A stretch of DNA of 64,000 nucleotides from Spirochaetales bacterium Spiro_09 (GTDB lineage Bacteria; Spirochaetota; Spirochaetia; Treponematales; Treponemataceae): positions 121,494-185,493 of the forward strand of contig LVBK01000004.1 in assembly GCA_001604385.1 (NCBI GenBank), read 5' to 3'. The notes beneath the pieces are model-generated. The model was not told where the DNA came from, ran no database searches, and saw only the letters and a list, made by a program, of their open reading frames with translations. Shown here in pieces: positions 63,312 to 64,000 of this stretch (the first letter of the stretch is position 1; every line of letters begins with the position of its first letter). The translations under genes were made by a program, and so were the position numbers.

Positions 63312-64000
63312 ATGATACAGAACCATTTCCCGCTTGATCGCCCGGCCTTCTGCCCTAATCCCGCGTGTCCGCATCACACCCCTGACAACGATACCCCCTG
63401 GTATAGTTTCTTCGGCTACTACACCAGCAAGGCCTGGGGGAAGACCCGCCGTTTTCGATGCAAGTCCTGCGGGAAAACGTCGTCTTCTCAAACCTTTTCC
63501 GCCACCTACTGGACACACCGACCGATTGATCTTGCCGATCTTGACTATCGCCTCAACAATTGCGAAGGCTACCGACAAATTACTCGCGCCCTTACCACCT
63601 CATATCCTGTTATCAAAAACCGGTGTTTGCGCCTGTGCCGTAATTACCTCAATCTCTTTGATGCAGCCCTCGCAGGGTTTTCTCTGCCGGAGGATATTGC
63701 CTTTGACGGGTTTGAATCATATGTGAGAAGTCAGTACATACCTGACAATTTCAACATCGCTGTAGGGACCCTCTCTCAAATTCCCTATGCCTTCTCATTT
63801 GCCCTGCTCAGACGAAAAGGAAAGATGACCGCTCGACAGCGTCAGAATCGGGACATACTGGACGCACACTGGAGGCCGCCGCCACATGATCTTGTACAGT
63901 CATGCAAAACAGTGTTCCGGGACATTCTTTCGCTGTATATGAACCGGAAGATATTGTCCCCGTTCACGATTTACACCGATCAAAAGAATGAATACTCCAG
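63312..64000 (+). CDS. Transposase-like protein with N-terminal zinc finger, cut by window end
   Basis: An open frame from the ATG at 63312 (GTGGAGG upstream) runs to the window end without a stop, at least 229 codons. The N-terminus has zinc-ribbon cysteines (FCPNPACP and later FRCKSCGKT), as in InsA-type and related transposases. The catalytic-core-like pattern begins with AFDGFESYVRSQ (first acidic residue) and LSPFTIYTDQKNEYS (second) just before the edge. Base composition is lower in GC than the helicase operon, which supports acquisition. Its left element end must lie between 63097 and 63311. The family within the DDE transposases is not clear. Confidence 0.75.
   Translation, partial: MIQNHFPLDRPAFCPNPACPHHTPDNDTPWYSFFGYYTSKAWGKTRRFRCKSCGKTSSSQTFSATYWTHRPIDLADLDYRLNNCEGYRQITRALTTSYPVIKNRCLRLCRNYLNLFDAALAGFSLPEDIAFDGFESYVRSQYIPDNFNIAVGTLSQIPYAFSFALLRRKGKMTARQRQNRDILDAHWRPPPHDLVQSCKTVFRDILSLYMNRKILSPFTIYTDQKNEYS

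Overview
The window looks like a chromosomal segment of a free-living or gut-associated spirochaete, most likely Treponema-like. The pointers are a TmpB-type treponemal antigen (31954-32673), a protein whose C-terminal half resembles Borrelia/Treponema P13 membrane proteins, several spirochaete-style lipoproteins, a bacterial XPB-type helicase with its partner, an omptin-like outer membrane protease and several chemoreceptors. Base composition looks even and mid-GC, except for the far right end, where a lower-GC transposase gene begins. I saw no rRNA, tRNA or CRISPR array. Coding density is high: no gap exceeds about 300 bases, and many genes overlap by 4 bases (ATGA or GTGA).

Layout. 1-2382 (minus): an exported protein cut by the window edge, and proS. 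2526-5924 (plus): a lipoprotein and a membrane adenylate cyclase, closed by a strong terminator. 5974-13843 (plus): a complete chemosensory operon, cheA-receptor-cheY-cheW-receptor-cheR-cheB, with an unusual CheA. 14044-15300 (minus): thioredoxin and a SpoU-family RNA methyltransferase. 15393-22670 (plus): a self-contained RND efflux operon with a double TetR regulator, a 26-bp perfect palindrome at its promoter, TolC-like, membrane-fusion and RND proteins and a small PII-like protein, then a terminator.

22651-30275 is a cofactor block. A minus operon holds a pyridoxine kinase, a one-polypeptide ECF transporter module (two ATPases plus EcfT) and a Nudix hydrolase. A divergent plus operon holds an ECF substrate-binding component and nadC-nadA-nadB for de novo NAD synthesis. 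30260-35779 holds a paralogue of the first exported protein, a lipoprotein with a TmpB-like protein, htpG, and an omptin-like protease whose 3' end runs 86 bases into the convergent radical SAM gene (35694-37928).

37949-41456 is an Mla/MCE lipid-transport operon ending in a TPR-type lipoprotein. 41473-44119 (minus) holds a CsgG/P13 fusion-like protein, a PatA-like aminotransferase and an Lrp regulator. 44226-48059 is single-chain purL. 48263-55601 holds a cysteine-less thioredoxin-fold lipoprotein with a tandem-repeat tail, two CNNM/CorC-family proteins, a soluble RCK/POLLUX-like protein and a Cache chemoreceptor. 55682-59182 (minus) holds cellobiose phosphorylase and glucosamine-6-phosphate deaminase, suggesting growth on cellulose and amino-sugar breakdown products. 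59331-63096 is the XPB helicase pair. 63312 to the end is a transposase-like gene that continues past the window.

No single unmistakable new defence or mobile system is present. The most unusual points are the ECF fusion with one degenerate ATP site, the duplicated TetR with its operator, the CheA with an extra repeat module, the radical SAM protein with a CX4CX2C motif, the omptin read-through tail, and three promoters placed exactly 8 bases upstream of an ATG that lacks a ribosome-binding site.
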